8,379 nt of DNA from an uncultured Bacilli bacterium (GCA_944358685.1 CALVRQ010000072.1:1-8379); one strand, 5' to 3'. Positions 1 to 6,774 are shown, numbered from the stretch's first letter. Numbers and translations: made by a program. The notes: generated by a model not told the origin, from the sequence alone.

Positions 1-191
1 TTAAAACTCATCTCTTCTAATATAGCCTTAATATTTTCTGAATCATGCACATTCATCTGACATCCATAAGTTTTAACATAATAACTCTTACCTTCACCTA
101 AAGTCTTTAAATCTTCTGGTATTTCATATTTTTTAATCTTAACTTCATTTCTCGTTCTTTTTTTAGCATCATCTAAATGTGGTTTTAACAT
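1..191 (-). CDS. miaB: MiaB, tRNA-2-methylthio-N6-(dimethylallyl)adenosine synthase, N-terminal part (runs off left edge)
   Basis: MiaB is a radical-SAM methylthiotransferase with two [4Fe-4S] clusters. It adds the 2-methylthio group to i6A37 of tRNAs that read UNN codons. Reading down from ATG at 191, the frame stays open to the window edge and gives 63 residues. Residues 37-48 read YYVKTYGCQMNV, followed by HDSENIKAILEEM. This is the start of the MiaB/UPF0004 domain, and Cys44 is the first ligand of the auxiliary cluster. The preceding 36 residues, with a KKRTRNEVK stretch, resemble the N-terminal extension of Bacillus MiaB. The start is fixed by an AGGAG Shine-Dalgarno at 200-204. The radical-SAM CxxxCxxC motif and TRAM domain would lie beyond the left edge. 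The TAA-like triplet at 1-3 is out of frame, so the gene is truncated by the window, not broken. The family call is firm. Confidence 0.93.
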   Translation of the reverse strand, partial: MLKPHLDDAKKRTRNEVKIKKYEIPEDLKTLGEGKSYYVKTYGCQMNVHDSENIKAILEEMSF

Positions 192-211
192 ACTAATCAC
201 TCCTAGGGAAA

Positions 212-220
212 ATAATAACA
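212..220 (-). promoter_or_regulatory. Candidate extended -10 promoter for miaB
   Basis: On the minus strand the sequence reads TGTTATTAT, a TGn motif joined to a -10 box with 5 of 6 consensus bases. It ends 21 nt before the miaB start codon and lies just downstream of the pilin terminator. No good -35 is visible. The predicted transcript would begin almost at the Shine-Dalgarno. Confidence 0.4.
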
Positions 221-231
221 TAAATCAAAAC

Positions 232-259
232 AAAAAGCTAGTCATTAAATAGACTAACT
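232..259 (-). terminator. Rho-independent terminator of the pilin gene, overlapping its stop codon
   Basis: Arms 236-243 and 252-259 pair over 8 bp with one G-T wobble on the minus strand and an 8-nt loop. A T-rich tail (TTTTTGTTTTG) follows. The pilin stop codon (254-256) lies inside the arm nearer the gene, so the hairpin also encodes the last codons. It separates the pilin from miaB. Confidence 0.75.
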
Positions 260-619
260 ACAATCCTGAACCACATAATTATACTTTCTACCATTCTCAG
301 TAGTAATAACTACACACACCGCATCCATATCAATCTTATCACCAGTTTCTGGGTCCTTAATATTATTTTCAATATATCCACCACTTTGTAAAGTACTTAG
401 TTGTAAATTTAAAGTATTACCAACATCTGGAAGTTCATCTTTATGATCCGAAGCCCAATTCTTAGCTCCCAAAATAATTGATTCATCTTGAAACTCCTTA
501 CTATCTGTAATACCTTGCTGTAAAAAACTAACCACATTCGGTACAATAATCAAAGTTAAAAGTGCTAAAATAACAATAACCCCAATAAGTTCAATAAGTG
601 TAAAACCTTTCTTATTCAT
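254..619 (-). CDS. Type IV pilin-like protein with prepilin cleavage/methylation motif
   Basis: A 121-residue class III prepilin. Residues 1-10 are MNKKGFTLIE: a short positive leader, Gly5 as the prepilin peptidase cleavage site, Phe6 as the N-methylated first mature residue, and Glu10 (mature Glu5). Residues 11-32 form the hydrophobic helix that anchors the subunit in the membrane and then in the filament core. The rest is a small soluble head with an LQSGGYI..IKDPETG segment typical of small Gram-positive pilins. Cys102 and Cys120 could form the C-terminal disulfide. The frame is open upstream to 664, but ATG 619 is preferred because it gives the standard short leader and follows AGGTGATGG. 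No peptidase, ATPase or other pilus gene lies nearby, so whether it serves a pilus, DNA uptake (ComG-like) or secretion is unknown. The class is secure; the role is not. Confidence 0.85.
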   Translation of the reverse strand: MNKKGFTLIELIGVIVILALLTLIIVPNVVSFLQQGITDSKEFQDESIILGAKNWASDHKDELPDVGNTLNLQLSTLQSGGYIENNIKDPETGDKIDMDAVCVVITTENGRKYNYVVQDCS

Positions 620-635
620 ACCATCACCTACAATA

Positions 636-664
636 ATTATATATATAAACAAATAAAATTGCAA
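636..664 (-). promoter_or_regulatory. Candidate sigma-A promoter of the pilin gene
   Basis: The minus strand carries TTGCAA at 659-664, a 17-bp spacer, and a perfect TATAAT at 636-641. The -10 box ends 17 nt before the pilin start codon. The -35 box directly abuts the T-tract of the preceding terminator, so the pilin appears to be transcribed on its own. Confidence 0.6.
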
Positions 665-665
665 G

Positions 666-687
666 AAAAAAAGAGGTCTACACCTCT
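666..687 (-). terminator. Terminator of the RNase J2-like gene, with the stop codon in its loop
   Basis: On the minus strand AGAGGT (682-687) pairs with ACCTCT (672-677) around a 4-nt loop, followed by seven T residues (666-672). The TAG stop codon (678-680) lies in the loop. The 6-bp stem is short but GC-containing for this genome, and the T-run is uninterrupted. Confidence 0.7.
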
Positions 688-2324
688 CCTATTACAATTA
701 AAATCATTGGTTTGCACTCAGTTTGTTCATAAAAATATTTACCAACTTTATCTCTAATTCCAAGTTTCACTTTAGAAAAATCAACATAATTAGCTTTAGT
801 ATTTTCTTTAATAACCTCAGTAGCTATTTTTTCTGCATCTTTAATTAAATTTATATTATCCCTAACAAAGATAAATCCTCTAGTTAATACCTCTGGACCA
901 GCTAAAATTTCCTTAGTTTGTTTATCAATAGTCGCTGTAATAATTACAATCCCACTATCACTCAAAAGTTCACGGTCCTTAAGTACAAGTTCACCAACAT
1001 CTCCAGCAGCAAGGCCATCAATTAAAATATCATCAACAGGAACCTTCATACCATTATCAATTAAATTCCCATTTTCAAAATAAGCAACCTCACCATTCAA
1101 TCTAAGTAAAATATGCTTATCATCCATTCCAACCTCTTTTGCTACATTAGCATTAGCCACTTGATGACGATATTCACCAATTACCGGCATATAATATTTT
1201 GGTCTCATCAAATCAATCATAAGCATCAAATCTTCAGAAGAAGCATGATGTGATAAATATTTACGTTTAGAAAGCTCAATAACCTTAGCTCCTATTTTGG
1301 CAAGTCCATCAAGTATTTTTGTCGCTGTCCTTTCCATACCATCTTCAATTGGTGAAGCAAAAATAACCGTATCTTCTGGAGTAACAGTAATAAATTTATC
1401 ATAACCTCTAACAATTCTTTTTAAATTAGAAAAAGGTTTTTCTCTTTCATCAGAAATAATCACAACAATTCCATTATCTTTAACATGATTAATTGGATAA
1501 ATTCTTTTCTTATCAAAATTAATATAATTCATATCAATAGCTTTTAAAATAACACTTTCTAATCTCTTACCCATTATAACCACGTTACGATTAGTAACTG
1601 TAATTTCATCAAATAGCTCTTGAATCCTATAAAGTTGTGCTTGATAAATATTATATAAAATTCTACCATTAGAATTATTTAAAATTTCCCCAATCACTTC
1701 TTTTGTACGGTGATGAGGTGAAGTAAATCCTTTTTTATCCGCATATAATGATTCTGAAAGTAAACATAAAACTCCTTGTTTTCCAACATAAGCAAGTTTA
1801 CCAATATCTGTCTTATAAGCTCCAAGCATCGTCGAATCAAAAACAAAATTTCCCGTATAAAATATTGCCCCATCTGGAGTATATAAAACATACCCCACAT
1901 TATCTGGTAGCATGTGTGTTAAAGAAATTGGAAAAACACTATTTTTACCAAACTTAATCTTCTTATGTGGTTTAATAACCTTTAAATTTTTCACACTTAA
2001 ATTATCCGCTAAAAGTTCATCTTTAATAATTTCTAAAGTAAAAGTTGTTCCGTAAATTGGTAAATCAGGAATATCTTTTAAAATTTCCGTTAAAGCACCC
2101 ATGTTATCATAATGTCCATGAGTAATAAATACACCTTTAATATTCTTCCTATTTTTCTTAAGTAAATCATAATTTGGAATAATATAATCTACTCCAAGCA
2201 TCTTATCATCGGCATACTTCAACCCCGCATCAAATATAAACATATCATTATCGACATCGACAACATACATATTTTTACCATCTTCATTTAATCCGCCGAG
2301 TGCAAATATTTTTATTTTACTCAT
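678..2324 (-). CDS. rnjB: RNase J2-like metallo-beta-lactamase/beta-CASP protein with a degenerate active site
   Basis: A 548-residue RNase J family protein, the usual length. RNase J enzymes are endo- and 5'-3' exoribonucleases in mRNA decay and RNA maturation. In B. subtilis J1 pairs with the nearly inactive J2. The opening (IFALGGLNEDGKNMYVVD) and the C-terminal domain with TRGFIFVRD match the family. The metal site is damaged: motif II reads HGHYDN (69-74) instead of HGHEDH; the TGDF motif is TGNF (Asn159); the PVHGEY motif is PVIGEY (Ile382). His137 and His360 remain. The STNAE motif has become SLYAD. By comparison with recalled J1 and J2 sequences this looks like the non-catalytic partner. 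The start at 2324 has GGAG 5 nt upstream; an in-frame start at 2345 has none. It has its own promoter and terminator. The family is certain; inactivity is inferred. Confidence 0.9.
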   Translation of the reverse strand: MSKIKIFALGGLNEDGKNMYVVDVDNDMFIFDAGLKYADDKMLGVDYIIPNYDLLKKNRKNIKGVFITHGHYDNMGALTEILKDIPDLPIYGTTFTLEIIKDELLADNLSVKNLKVIKPHKKIKFGKNSVFPISLTHMLPDNVGYVLYTPDGAIFYTGNFVFDSTMLGAYKTDIGKLAYVGKQGVLCLLSESLYADKKGFTSPHHRTKEVIGEILNNSNGRILYNIYQAQLYRIQELFDEITVTNRNVVIMGKRLESVILKAIDMNYINFDKKRIYPINHVKDNGIVVIISDEREKPFSNLKRIVRGYDKFITVTPEDTVIFASPIEDGMERTATKILDGLAKIGAKVIELSKRKYLSHHASSEDLMLMIDLMRPKYYMPVIGEYRHQVANANVAKEVGMDDKHILLRLNGEVAYFENGNLIDNGMKVPVDDILIDGLAAGDVGELVLKDRELLSDSGIVIITATIDKQTKEILAGPEVLTRGFIFVRDNINLIKDAEKIATEVIKENTKANYVDFSKVKLGIRDKVGKYFYEQTECKPMILIVIGEV

Positions 2325-2362
2325 TATATCTCCTTTCTGTTTCACATTTAAAAGCCTTAATA

Positions 2363-2391
2363 ATTATAACAAAAAAAGCCATAAAAAGCAA
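2363..2391 (-). promoter_or_regulatory. Promoter of the RNase J2-like gene (extended -10)
   Basis: On the minus strand a perfect TATAAT (2363-2368) is preceded by TGT, giving an extended -10. A weaker TTGCTT -35 lies at 2386-2391 with a 17-bp spacer. The -10 ends 39 nt before the start codon, leaving a leader of about 32 nt, longer than at the other promoters here. Confidence 0.6.
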
Positions 2392-2426
2392 TTTGCCACT
2401 ATAGCTTCACATTTGCATAATACCCC

Positions 2427-2454
2427 TTCTATTTATTTTACTATCTAAATAGAA
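2427..2454 (-). repeat. 9-bp inverted repeat upstream of the RNase J2-like promoter
   Basis: TTCTATTTA (2427-2435) and TAAATAGAA (2446-2454) are perfect reverse complements around a 10-nt loop. Neither strand has a T-run after the stem, so it is not a standard terminator. It sits about 35 bp upstream of the promoter's -35 and could be an operator or an mRNA 3'-end hairpin. In sequence this AT-rich it may be chance. The rest of 2392-2513 holds nothing else I can support. Confidence 0.3.
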
Positions 2455-2509
2455 AAGCAAAACTTAACTCATCTATATACATTTTAACATATCTAACTTA
2501 ATAGCAAAC

Positions 2510-2525
2510 ATATTTATATAAATAT
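2510..2525. repeat. 16-bp perfect palindrome across the lipid kinase stop codon
   Basis: ATATTTATATAAATAT reads the same on both strands and includes the TAA stop of the lipid kinase gene (2514-2516). It contains only A and T and has no T-tail, so it would make a weak terminator at best. Listed because stop codons in dyads recur in this window. Confidence 0.3.
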
Positions 2526-3428
2526 CTTATCAAGTTCACTATTAGGTAGTAACATCTTTATACCTTTAACAATCTTAATTTCATATTCGGTATCTCTTGT
2601 CTTAAGCATTTCACCATCAATACAAAATCTTTTTTTAGGTGGTTCTTTTAATTTAATCTTTAAATTATCCGTTCTAAAAAAATAAAAACCTGGAACCTTA
2701 GTAATATCACTAGTTTTCAAAAAATACAAACTTCTAATAATATCTTTTTTAGTCGTAATATTAGAAAGTAAAACTTCAAACTTCCCATCATTCATTTTAA
2801 CATCCTGTAAAATCTCAAGTCCACCCATTCTACTCGCATTACAAATAAGTACAAATGAATAAAGTCCAGTATAAGTCTCACCATTAGCTGTATAACTCAT
2901 TTCAAATAAATGAGTTTTTTGATTAAAAGATTTAACCGCGTTAAATAAATAAGCTAAATATCCAAAATTTTTCTTTAAATTTCTAGGTGTATCATATGCT
3001 ACATCCGTAAATTTTCCAAGTCCTGCTACATATACAAAAGGTACATCATTTATCGTACAAATATCAAGTTCCTTAACCGTACCCTCCAAAATCATCTTTA
3101 AATTATGAACTGGATTTTTTCCCATTCCAAACGTCGCCCCTAAATCATTAGTCGTTCCAAGTGGAATATGCGTAAGTAATAATTTCTTTTTTCTTCTTAA
3201 ATTTCCAGTAACTACTTCATTAAATGTTCCATCACCACCTAATGATATAACTAAATCAGTTGAATCAGGAAGCTCTGAAATTATTTTTTTCGCATGCCCC
3301 GCATACTTCGTAAAAACAATATCTATATCATATCCATATTCATTTAATATCGTCTCAAATTTATGAGCCAAAACTTCCTTATTATTTTTACCACTATTGG
3401 GATTGCATATAAGCACGCTTTTTTTCAT
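2514..3428 (-). CDS. DgkB/YegS-type diacylglycerol (lipid) kinase
   Basis: A 304-residue cytosolic lipid kinase of the DAGK catalytic-domain family, close to the usual length for DgkB. DgkB phosphorylates diacylglycerol to phosphatidic acid, returning DAG released during lipoteichoic acid synthesis to phospholipid synthesis. Visible motifs: NPNSGK (9-14) in the nucleotide-binding N-domain, GGDGTFNEV (64-72), PLGTTND (89-95), an AYDTPRNLK segment (144-152) resembling that of DgkB, a GG-containing NASRMGGLEIL stretch (197-207), and IDGEM (270-274), where the Asp and Glu match the conserved C-terminal catalytic DGE. The start at 3428 is chosen because GGTGG precedes it; the frame extends to 3440 with a poorer site. 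The gap to the upstream gene is only 32 nt with no clear terminator, so cotranscription is possible. The substrate is inferred from the family; other YegS-type enzymes use different lipids. Confidence 0.88.
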   Translation of the reverse strand: MKKSVLICNPNSGKNNKEVLAHKFETILNEYGYDIDIVFTKYAGHAKKIISELPDSTDLVISLGGDGTFNEVVTGNLRRKKKLLLTHIPLGTTNDLGATFGMGKNPVHNLKMILEGTVKELDICTINDVPFVYVAGLGKFTDVAYDTPRNLKKNFGYLAYLFNAVKSFNQKTHLFEMSYTANGETYTGLYSFVLICNASRMGGLEILQDVKMNDGKFEVLLSNITTKKDIIRSLYFLKTSDITKVPGFYFFRTDNLKIKLKEPPKKRFCIDGEMLKTRDTEYEIKIVKGIKMLLPNSELDKIFI

Positions 3429-3444
3429 TATAACCACCATTCTT

Positions 3445-3450
3445 ATTATA
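3445..3450 (-). promoter_or_regulatory. Possible -10 box before the lipid kinase gene
   Basis: A perfect TATAAT on the minus strand ends 17 nt before the kinase start at 3428, the same spacing as other promoters here. The sequence 17-18 bp upstream is TTTTAG/GTTTTA, a poor -35, and no TGn is present. Readthrough from the upstream gene is equally plausible. Confidence 0.3.
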
Positions 3451-3460
3451 CCTTAATTTC

Positions 3461-3883
3461 CTAAAAACTAAAACTTTTTTCTTTATCAGTAATAGAAACT
3501 ACAATTTCTGGAAAAGCCTCAGCCACATTTCTATCTTCTTTTATACACCTTTCTACCTTCTTTAAATCAGTTAAATTACAACCTTTTAACCAATCGTCCA
3601 TCTCACCAGCTTGAAATTTACCATACAACTCTAAAAACATCTCATCCTCTTTTTGATGGCAATAAGTAATTAAAACATGCATTAATTTAGACACAATATA
3701 ATTTACCTCACACATATTTAAAAACAAAATCATATTATAACAATCATCATATCCAACAATATCTAATACATCATCTAATCTATTAATATTATCAATTAAA
3801 TAATCTATAAGTTCTCTATTTTTATTATATTCTAATTCAAAATTTTTTATATCTATATCATTCCCACATCTTATCTCAAACAT
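3461..3883 (-). CDS. Hypothetical 140-residue protein
   Basis: I do not recognise this protein. It is acidic and helix-rich, with no signal peptide or membrane segment. The first 50 residues are dominated by Asp, Asn, Ile and Leu (IDYLIDNINRLDDVLDIVGYDD). The middle is hydrophobic with scattered cysteines (CYNMILFLNMCEVNY, LITYC), followed by KFQAGEMDDWLKGCNLTDLKKVERC. Its six cysteines form no CxxC or other metal-binding pair. ATG 3883 has GAGG about 6 nt upstream, and a good promoter lies just beyond, so it is very probably a real gene. It sits between the suf terminator and the lipid kinase. It does not resemble SufU, whose conserved cysteines are absent, so it should not be taken as a suf component from position alone. 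Base composition matches its neighbours. Confidence 0.7.
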   Translation of the reverse strand: MFEIRCGNDIDIKNFELEYNKNRELIDYLIDNINRLDDVLDIVGYDDCYNMILFLNMCEVNYIVSKLMHVLITYCHQKEDEMFLELYGKFQAGEMDDWLKGCNLTDLKKVERCIKEDRNVAEAFPEIVVSITDKEKSFSF

Positions 3884-3907
3884 AATAAACCTCTTTTCAT
3901 GCTCATT

Positions 3908-3935
3908 ATCATACTATTTTTAAAACAAAAGTCAA
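3908..3935 (-). promoter_or_regulatory. Promoter of the 140-aa hypothetical gene
   Basis: The minus strand has TTGACT (3930-3935, 5 of 6 bases), a 16-bp spacer, and TATGAT (3908-3913, 5 of 6 bases). The -10 ends 25 nt before the start codon. It lies immediately after the sufS terminator, starting a transcription unit that may include the lipid kinase. Confidence 0.6.
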
Positions 3936-3938
3936 ATT

Positions 3939-3965
3939 AAAAAAGGAAACTAAATAATTTCCCTT
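3939..3965 (-). terminator. Terminator of the suf operon, with the sufS stop codon in its loop
   Basis: On the minus strand AAGGGAAA (3958-3965) pairs with TTTCCTTT (3942-3949) over 8 bp with one G-T wobble. The 8-nt loop holds the sufS TAG (3950-3952). A run of T residues down to 3939 follows. This separates sufS from the next gene, so no sufU or sufB follows in the same unit. Confidence 0.72.
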
Positions 3966-5143
3966 TTAATATTTGGATTCTTAAGTGCATCAACTAACTT
4001 ATCAATCTCATCCTTAGAATTATAAAAATATAAACTAATTCTACAAGTGTTTTTAATATGAATCTCATCCTTTAAAATCTTCGCACAATGATTACCAGCT
4101 CTTGTACATATATTATACTTATCTAAATAAACAGATAAATCTTGTGGAAAAATACCATCATAATTAATAGTCACAATCCCACTTTTACTATGTTCATTAT
4201 AAATAGTAATCTCTTTTATTTCTTTTAACCTCTTAACTAAATATTCCTTAAGTTCAAGTTCATATTTATGAATATTATCAAAACCAATATTCATCAAATA
4301 TTTAATAACATATCCAAATCCAATTACTCCAGCAATATTAGGTGTCCCAGCTTCTAACCTATCTGGCATCGGTTTATAAATACGTTCACCATCATGATTA
4401 AAATCCGCATTCATACCTCCACCAAAAATAATTGGCTTAATATCATTTAATAATTCTTCCTTACCATAAAGCACTCCAACACCAGTTGGACCGCACATCT
4501 TATGAGCTGAAAAAGCTAAAAAATCTATATCCAAATCTTGAACATCAACTTTCAAATGTGGTACACTTTGAGCCCCATCAACAAGCACTAAAATTCCCTT
4601 ACTATGTGCGAGTTTAATAATATCTTTTATTGGTCTAACATCACCAACCACATTACTAACATGAGCAATTGAAATAACCTTAGTCTTATCAGTAATAGCC
4701 CTTTCCACATTTTCCATTTTAACCTCATGATTATCATCAAGTTCAATATAACTAATCTTCAACTTCTTATCATCCGCAAGTTCAAACCATGGAAGTAAAT
4801 TAGATGCGTGCTCACTTTTAGTAAGTAAAATCTCATCACCTTCGTGTAAATAATCTTTAAAAAAACCAAAAACAATCTTATTTATTGAATCAGTAGATCC
4901 ACTCGTAAAAGCAATTTCTGACGCCTTTTTCGCATTAATCATATCCTTAACTAAATATCTAGACTCCTCATATTTACCGCTTGCCTTAATACTTAAAGCA
5001 TAATCACCCCTATGTGCATTAGAACTATAATTATCATAATAATCAGCTACAGCCTCACCAAGTAACTTTGGTTTTAAAGTAGTAGCCCCATTATCAAAAT
5101 AAATAATTCCAGACTTCAAAAGATTAAAATCATCACGGTTCAT
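3950..5143 (-). CDS. sufS: SufS, group II cysteine desulfurase
   Basis: A 397-residue PLP-dependent class V aminotransferase-fold enzyme, full length for SufS. It removes sulfur from L-cysteine and holds it as a persulfide for the SUF scaffold. The N-terminus has YFDNGATTLKP (15-25). PLP contacts include TSGSTDSIN (80-88), His112 in SEHASNLLPW, and Asp189 and Gln192 in VDGAQS. Lys215 in FSAHKMCGPTG forms the Schiff base. Cys353 in RAGNHC is the persulfide-forming cysteine, in the short-loop RxGxHC context of SufS, not the long loop of IscS. The start at 5143 has a near-perfect GGAGGTGA 5 nt upstream, which also contains the sufD TGA, so translation is probably coupled. The frame extends to 5179 inside sufD but without a comparable site. 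In Firmicutes SufS usually passes sulfur to SufU, which is absent here. Confidence 0.95.
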   Translation of the reverse strand: MNRDDFNLLKSGIIYFDNGATTLKPKLLGEAVADYYDNYSSNAHRGDYALSIKASGKYEESRYLVKDMINAKKASEIAFTSGSTDSINKIVFGFFKDYLHEGDEILLTKSEHASNLLPWFELADDKKLKISYIELDDNHEVKMENVERAITDKTKVISIAHVSNVVGDVRPIKDIIKLAHSKGILVLVDGAQSVPHLKVDVQDLDIDFLAFSAHKMCGPTGVGVLYGKEELLNDIKPIIFGGGMNADFNHDGERIYKPMPDRLEAGTPNIAGVIGFGYVIKYLMNIGFDNIHKYELELKEYLVKRLKEIKEITIYNEHSKSGIVTINYDGIFPQDLSVYLDKYNICTRAGNHCAKILKDEIHIKNTCRISLYFYNSKDEIDKLVDALKNPNIKREII

Positions 5144-5147
5144 AATA

Positions 5148-5936
5148 TCACCTCCAATATTTATGAATAATATCCTCAAGCTGCTTTTTATAATAAGAAA
5201 TATTATTTAAAAGAAAACCTTTAGTAAGTAACATTTCCGCTTCTTTTTTATTAATACCCCTGCTCATCAAATAAAATATTTCATCAGATGAAAAAGTCCC
5301 AATAAGTGCACTATGATTAGCCACCACATCATTTTCATCAATAAATAAATTAGGCTTAATTATGCACACATTATCAGTCATATTAATAATCCTTCCACTT
5401 TGATTAATATCACATCCTACTATACCATTAGATACAAATCCTGATACATTAAATTCCAAAACTCCATCTAAAATATTAACCCCATTATTTACTATGTGAC
5501 TAACTGTATTTCTCGCATTATGATAAACTAAAAAATTATACTTTTCATCATGTTTACTAACCGTTTTCAAATTAAAATTAACCTTAGCACCTTCTCCATT
5601 CAAATTAATAACCGTCATTTCTTTAATATTATTTCCATCATTTATTTTTTCCACATTCAAAAAACTATTTTCCTCTAAATAATATTTATATTGAAACTTA
5701 TAATCACCATCATGCTTATATTCATATATATTAACATGCGCGCCATTGAAAACATTAATATAAAAATCTAATTTAATCGAAACTCTACTAACATCTATAA
5801 CAATATCCGTATCCTTTAAAACCTTTATCTTCACACTCTGAACATTCAAAAATTTACTAGCTTCACCTATACTAACCTCTATCCCATCTTTATTTTCTAC
5901 TTCAATATCTTCATCATAAACTTTAATCTTATTCAT
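5148..5936 (-). CDS. sufD: SufD-like Fe-S assembly scaffold protein, short form
   Basis: A SufB/SufD family beta-helix protein of 262 residues, well below the more than 400 of B. subtilis or E. coli SufD. SufD joins SufB and SufC in the complex where Fe-S clusters are built. The diagnostic C-terminal block is present: NQSGRIINMTDNVCIIKPNL, then NDVVANHSALIGTFSSDEIFYLMSRGI (about 208-234) and EAEMLLTKGF. This corresponds to the SufD KCSHGATVG..LFYLRSRGI region. The SufD histidine is retained (NHSA) while the cysteine two residues before it is Ala. The beta-strand repeats are fewer and the N-terminal helical region seems missing. It starts within the last 8 nt of sufC and ends inside the sufS Shine-Dalgarno, a typical coupled operon. 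The TGA stop with TGG for Trp shows the standard code. Family is clear; SufD over SufB is likely. Confidence 0.85.
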   Translation of the reverse strand: MNKIKVYDEDIEVENKDGIEVSIGEASKFLNVQSVKIKVLKDTDIVIDVSRVSIKLDFYINVFNGAHVNIYEYKHDGDYKFQYKYYLEENSFLNVEKINDGNNIKEMTVINLNGEGAKVNFNLKTVSKHDEKYNFLVYHNARNTVSHIVNNGVNILDGVLEFNVSGFVSNGIVGCDINQSGRIINMTDNVCIIKPNLFIDENDVVANHSALIGTFSSDEIFYLMSRGINKKEAEMLLTKGFLLNNISYYKKQLEDIIHKYWR

Positions 5937-6678
5937 TTGCGCTACCTACTAACTTATCATAGCCTTCTTTTTCAATCTTTAAAGCTAAATTCTTATCACC
6001 ACTTAAAACAATATGACCACCACTCATAATATGAATATAATCAGGTTCAATATAATCAAGCAATCTCTGATAATGCGTAACTAGTAAAATTGCCGGTTTC
6101 CTTTTTTCATAATATTCCATAACACTTTCCCCAACAAGTTTCAAACTATCAACATCAAGTCCAGAATCAATCTCATCTAAAAGCACTACATCAGGTTTTA
6201 AAACATTCATCTGTAAAATTTCATTTTTCTTTCGCTCGCCGCCAGAAAAACCATCGTTAATTCCTCTGTGAATCATATCTGGGTCCATATGTAATTTCTT
6301 AGTTAAACTATCAAGCTCTCTAATAAAAGCAAGTAACTTAAAATTATCACCCTCTTTAGCGCGTAAAGCACTTCTTAAAAAATCCGCATTAGTAACCCCT
6401 TCAATCGCCATCGGCATCTGCATTCCTAAAAATATACCCATTTTAGCCCTCTCATTAACCGGCATATCATTAATAACCTTACCATTATATGAAATAGTAC
6501 CTTTAACAATCTTATAATTACTATCCCCCATAATAACCTTAGTTAAAGTAGATTTGCCAGTGCCATTAGGTCCCATAATCGCATGTATCTCTCCAGATTT
6601 AATCTCTAAACTAAAATCTTTCAAAATCTCTTTACCAGCCACCTCTACAGTCAAATTATCTATTTTCAAAATATTCAT
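5929..6678 (-). CDS. sufC: SufC, SUF-system ATPase
   Basis: A 249-residue soluble ABC-type ATPase, normal length for SufC. It binds SufB/SufD and uses ATP to drive the shape change needed for cluster assembly. It does not transport. Motifs: Walker A GPNGTGKST (36-44), Q-loop Gln87 in FLGMQMPMAIEGV, signature FSGGE (144-148) followed by RKKNE as is characteristic of SufC, Walker B VVLLDE (164-169) with DSGLD, and the switch histidine in LVTHYQRLL (His202). ATG 6678 is the start, with GAGGTGAT upstream. A GTG at 6687 is in frame but lies within that Shine-Dalgarno. This is the first gene of sufC-sufD-sufS and overlaps sufD by 8 nt (ATGAATAA). Only a weak AGGT precedes sufD, so sufD probably depends on coupling. 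It is divergent from the HIT gene across a 156-nt gap. Confidence 0.96.
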   Translation of the reverse strand: MNILKIDNLTVEVAGKEILKDFSLEIKSGEIHAIMGPNGTGKSTLTKVIMGDSNYKIVKGTISYNGKVINDMPVNERAKMGIFLGMQMPMAIEGVTNADFLRSALRAKEGDNFKLLAFIRELDSLTKKLHMDPDMIHRGINDGFSGGERKKNEILQMNVLKPDVVLLDEIDSGLDVDSLKLVGESVMEYYEKRKPAILLVTHYQRLLDYIEPDYIHIMSGGHIVLSGDKNLALKIEKEGYDKLVGSANE

Positions 6679-6695
6679 TTTTATCACCTCATTTT

Positions 6696-6704
6696 ATTTT
6701 AACA
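6696..6704 (-). promoter_or_regulatory. Candidate extended -10 promoter of the suf operon
   Basis: The minus strand reads TGTTAAAAT, an extended -10 ending 18 nt before the sufC start. The best -35 at 17 bp is TACAAA, which is weak. A start here would begin at about the Shine-Dalgarno, as predicted at other genes in the window. An alternative promoter further up the 156-nt gap cannot be excluded. Confidence 0.35.
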
Positions 6705-6756
6705 TTTTTTCACTGTTTTTTGTATAAAATTACTAAAATTAACCAATAATATATTA

Positions 6757-6774
6757 GAATATTCGCAGATATTC
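6757..6774. promoter_or_regulatory. Possible operator between sufC and the HIT gene
   Basis: ATATTC occurs at 6759-6764 and again at 6769-6774, exactly 10 bp apart (one helical turn). The same stretch contains the inverted pair GAATAT (6757-6762) and ATATTC (6769-6774). It is the most ordered and GC-richest point of the divergent intergenic region. A regulator site is an inference, and no known iron or Fe-S regulator box is recognised. Confidence 0.25.

Noticed and set aside
1694..1957. Open frames of 68 and 69 aa inside the RNase J2-like gene on both strands
   Set aside because: They lie wholly within a conserved coding region, have no family resemblance and lack their own signals. They are shadow frames.
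3461..3883. Assigning the 140-aa protein as SufU from its position after sufS
   Set aside because: The conserved SufU cysteines and surrounding motifs are absent, and a terminator plus a new promoter separate it from sufS.
5148..5936. Mycoplasma-type code (TGA as Trp), considered because of the AT-richness
   Set aside because: sufD ends in TGA right at the sufS Shine-Dalgarno, and Trp is TGG in sufD and mazE. No gene needs TGA readthrough.
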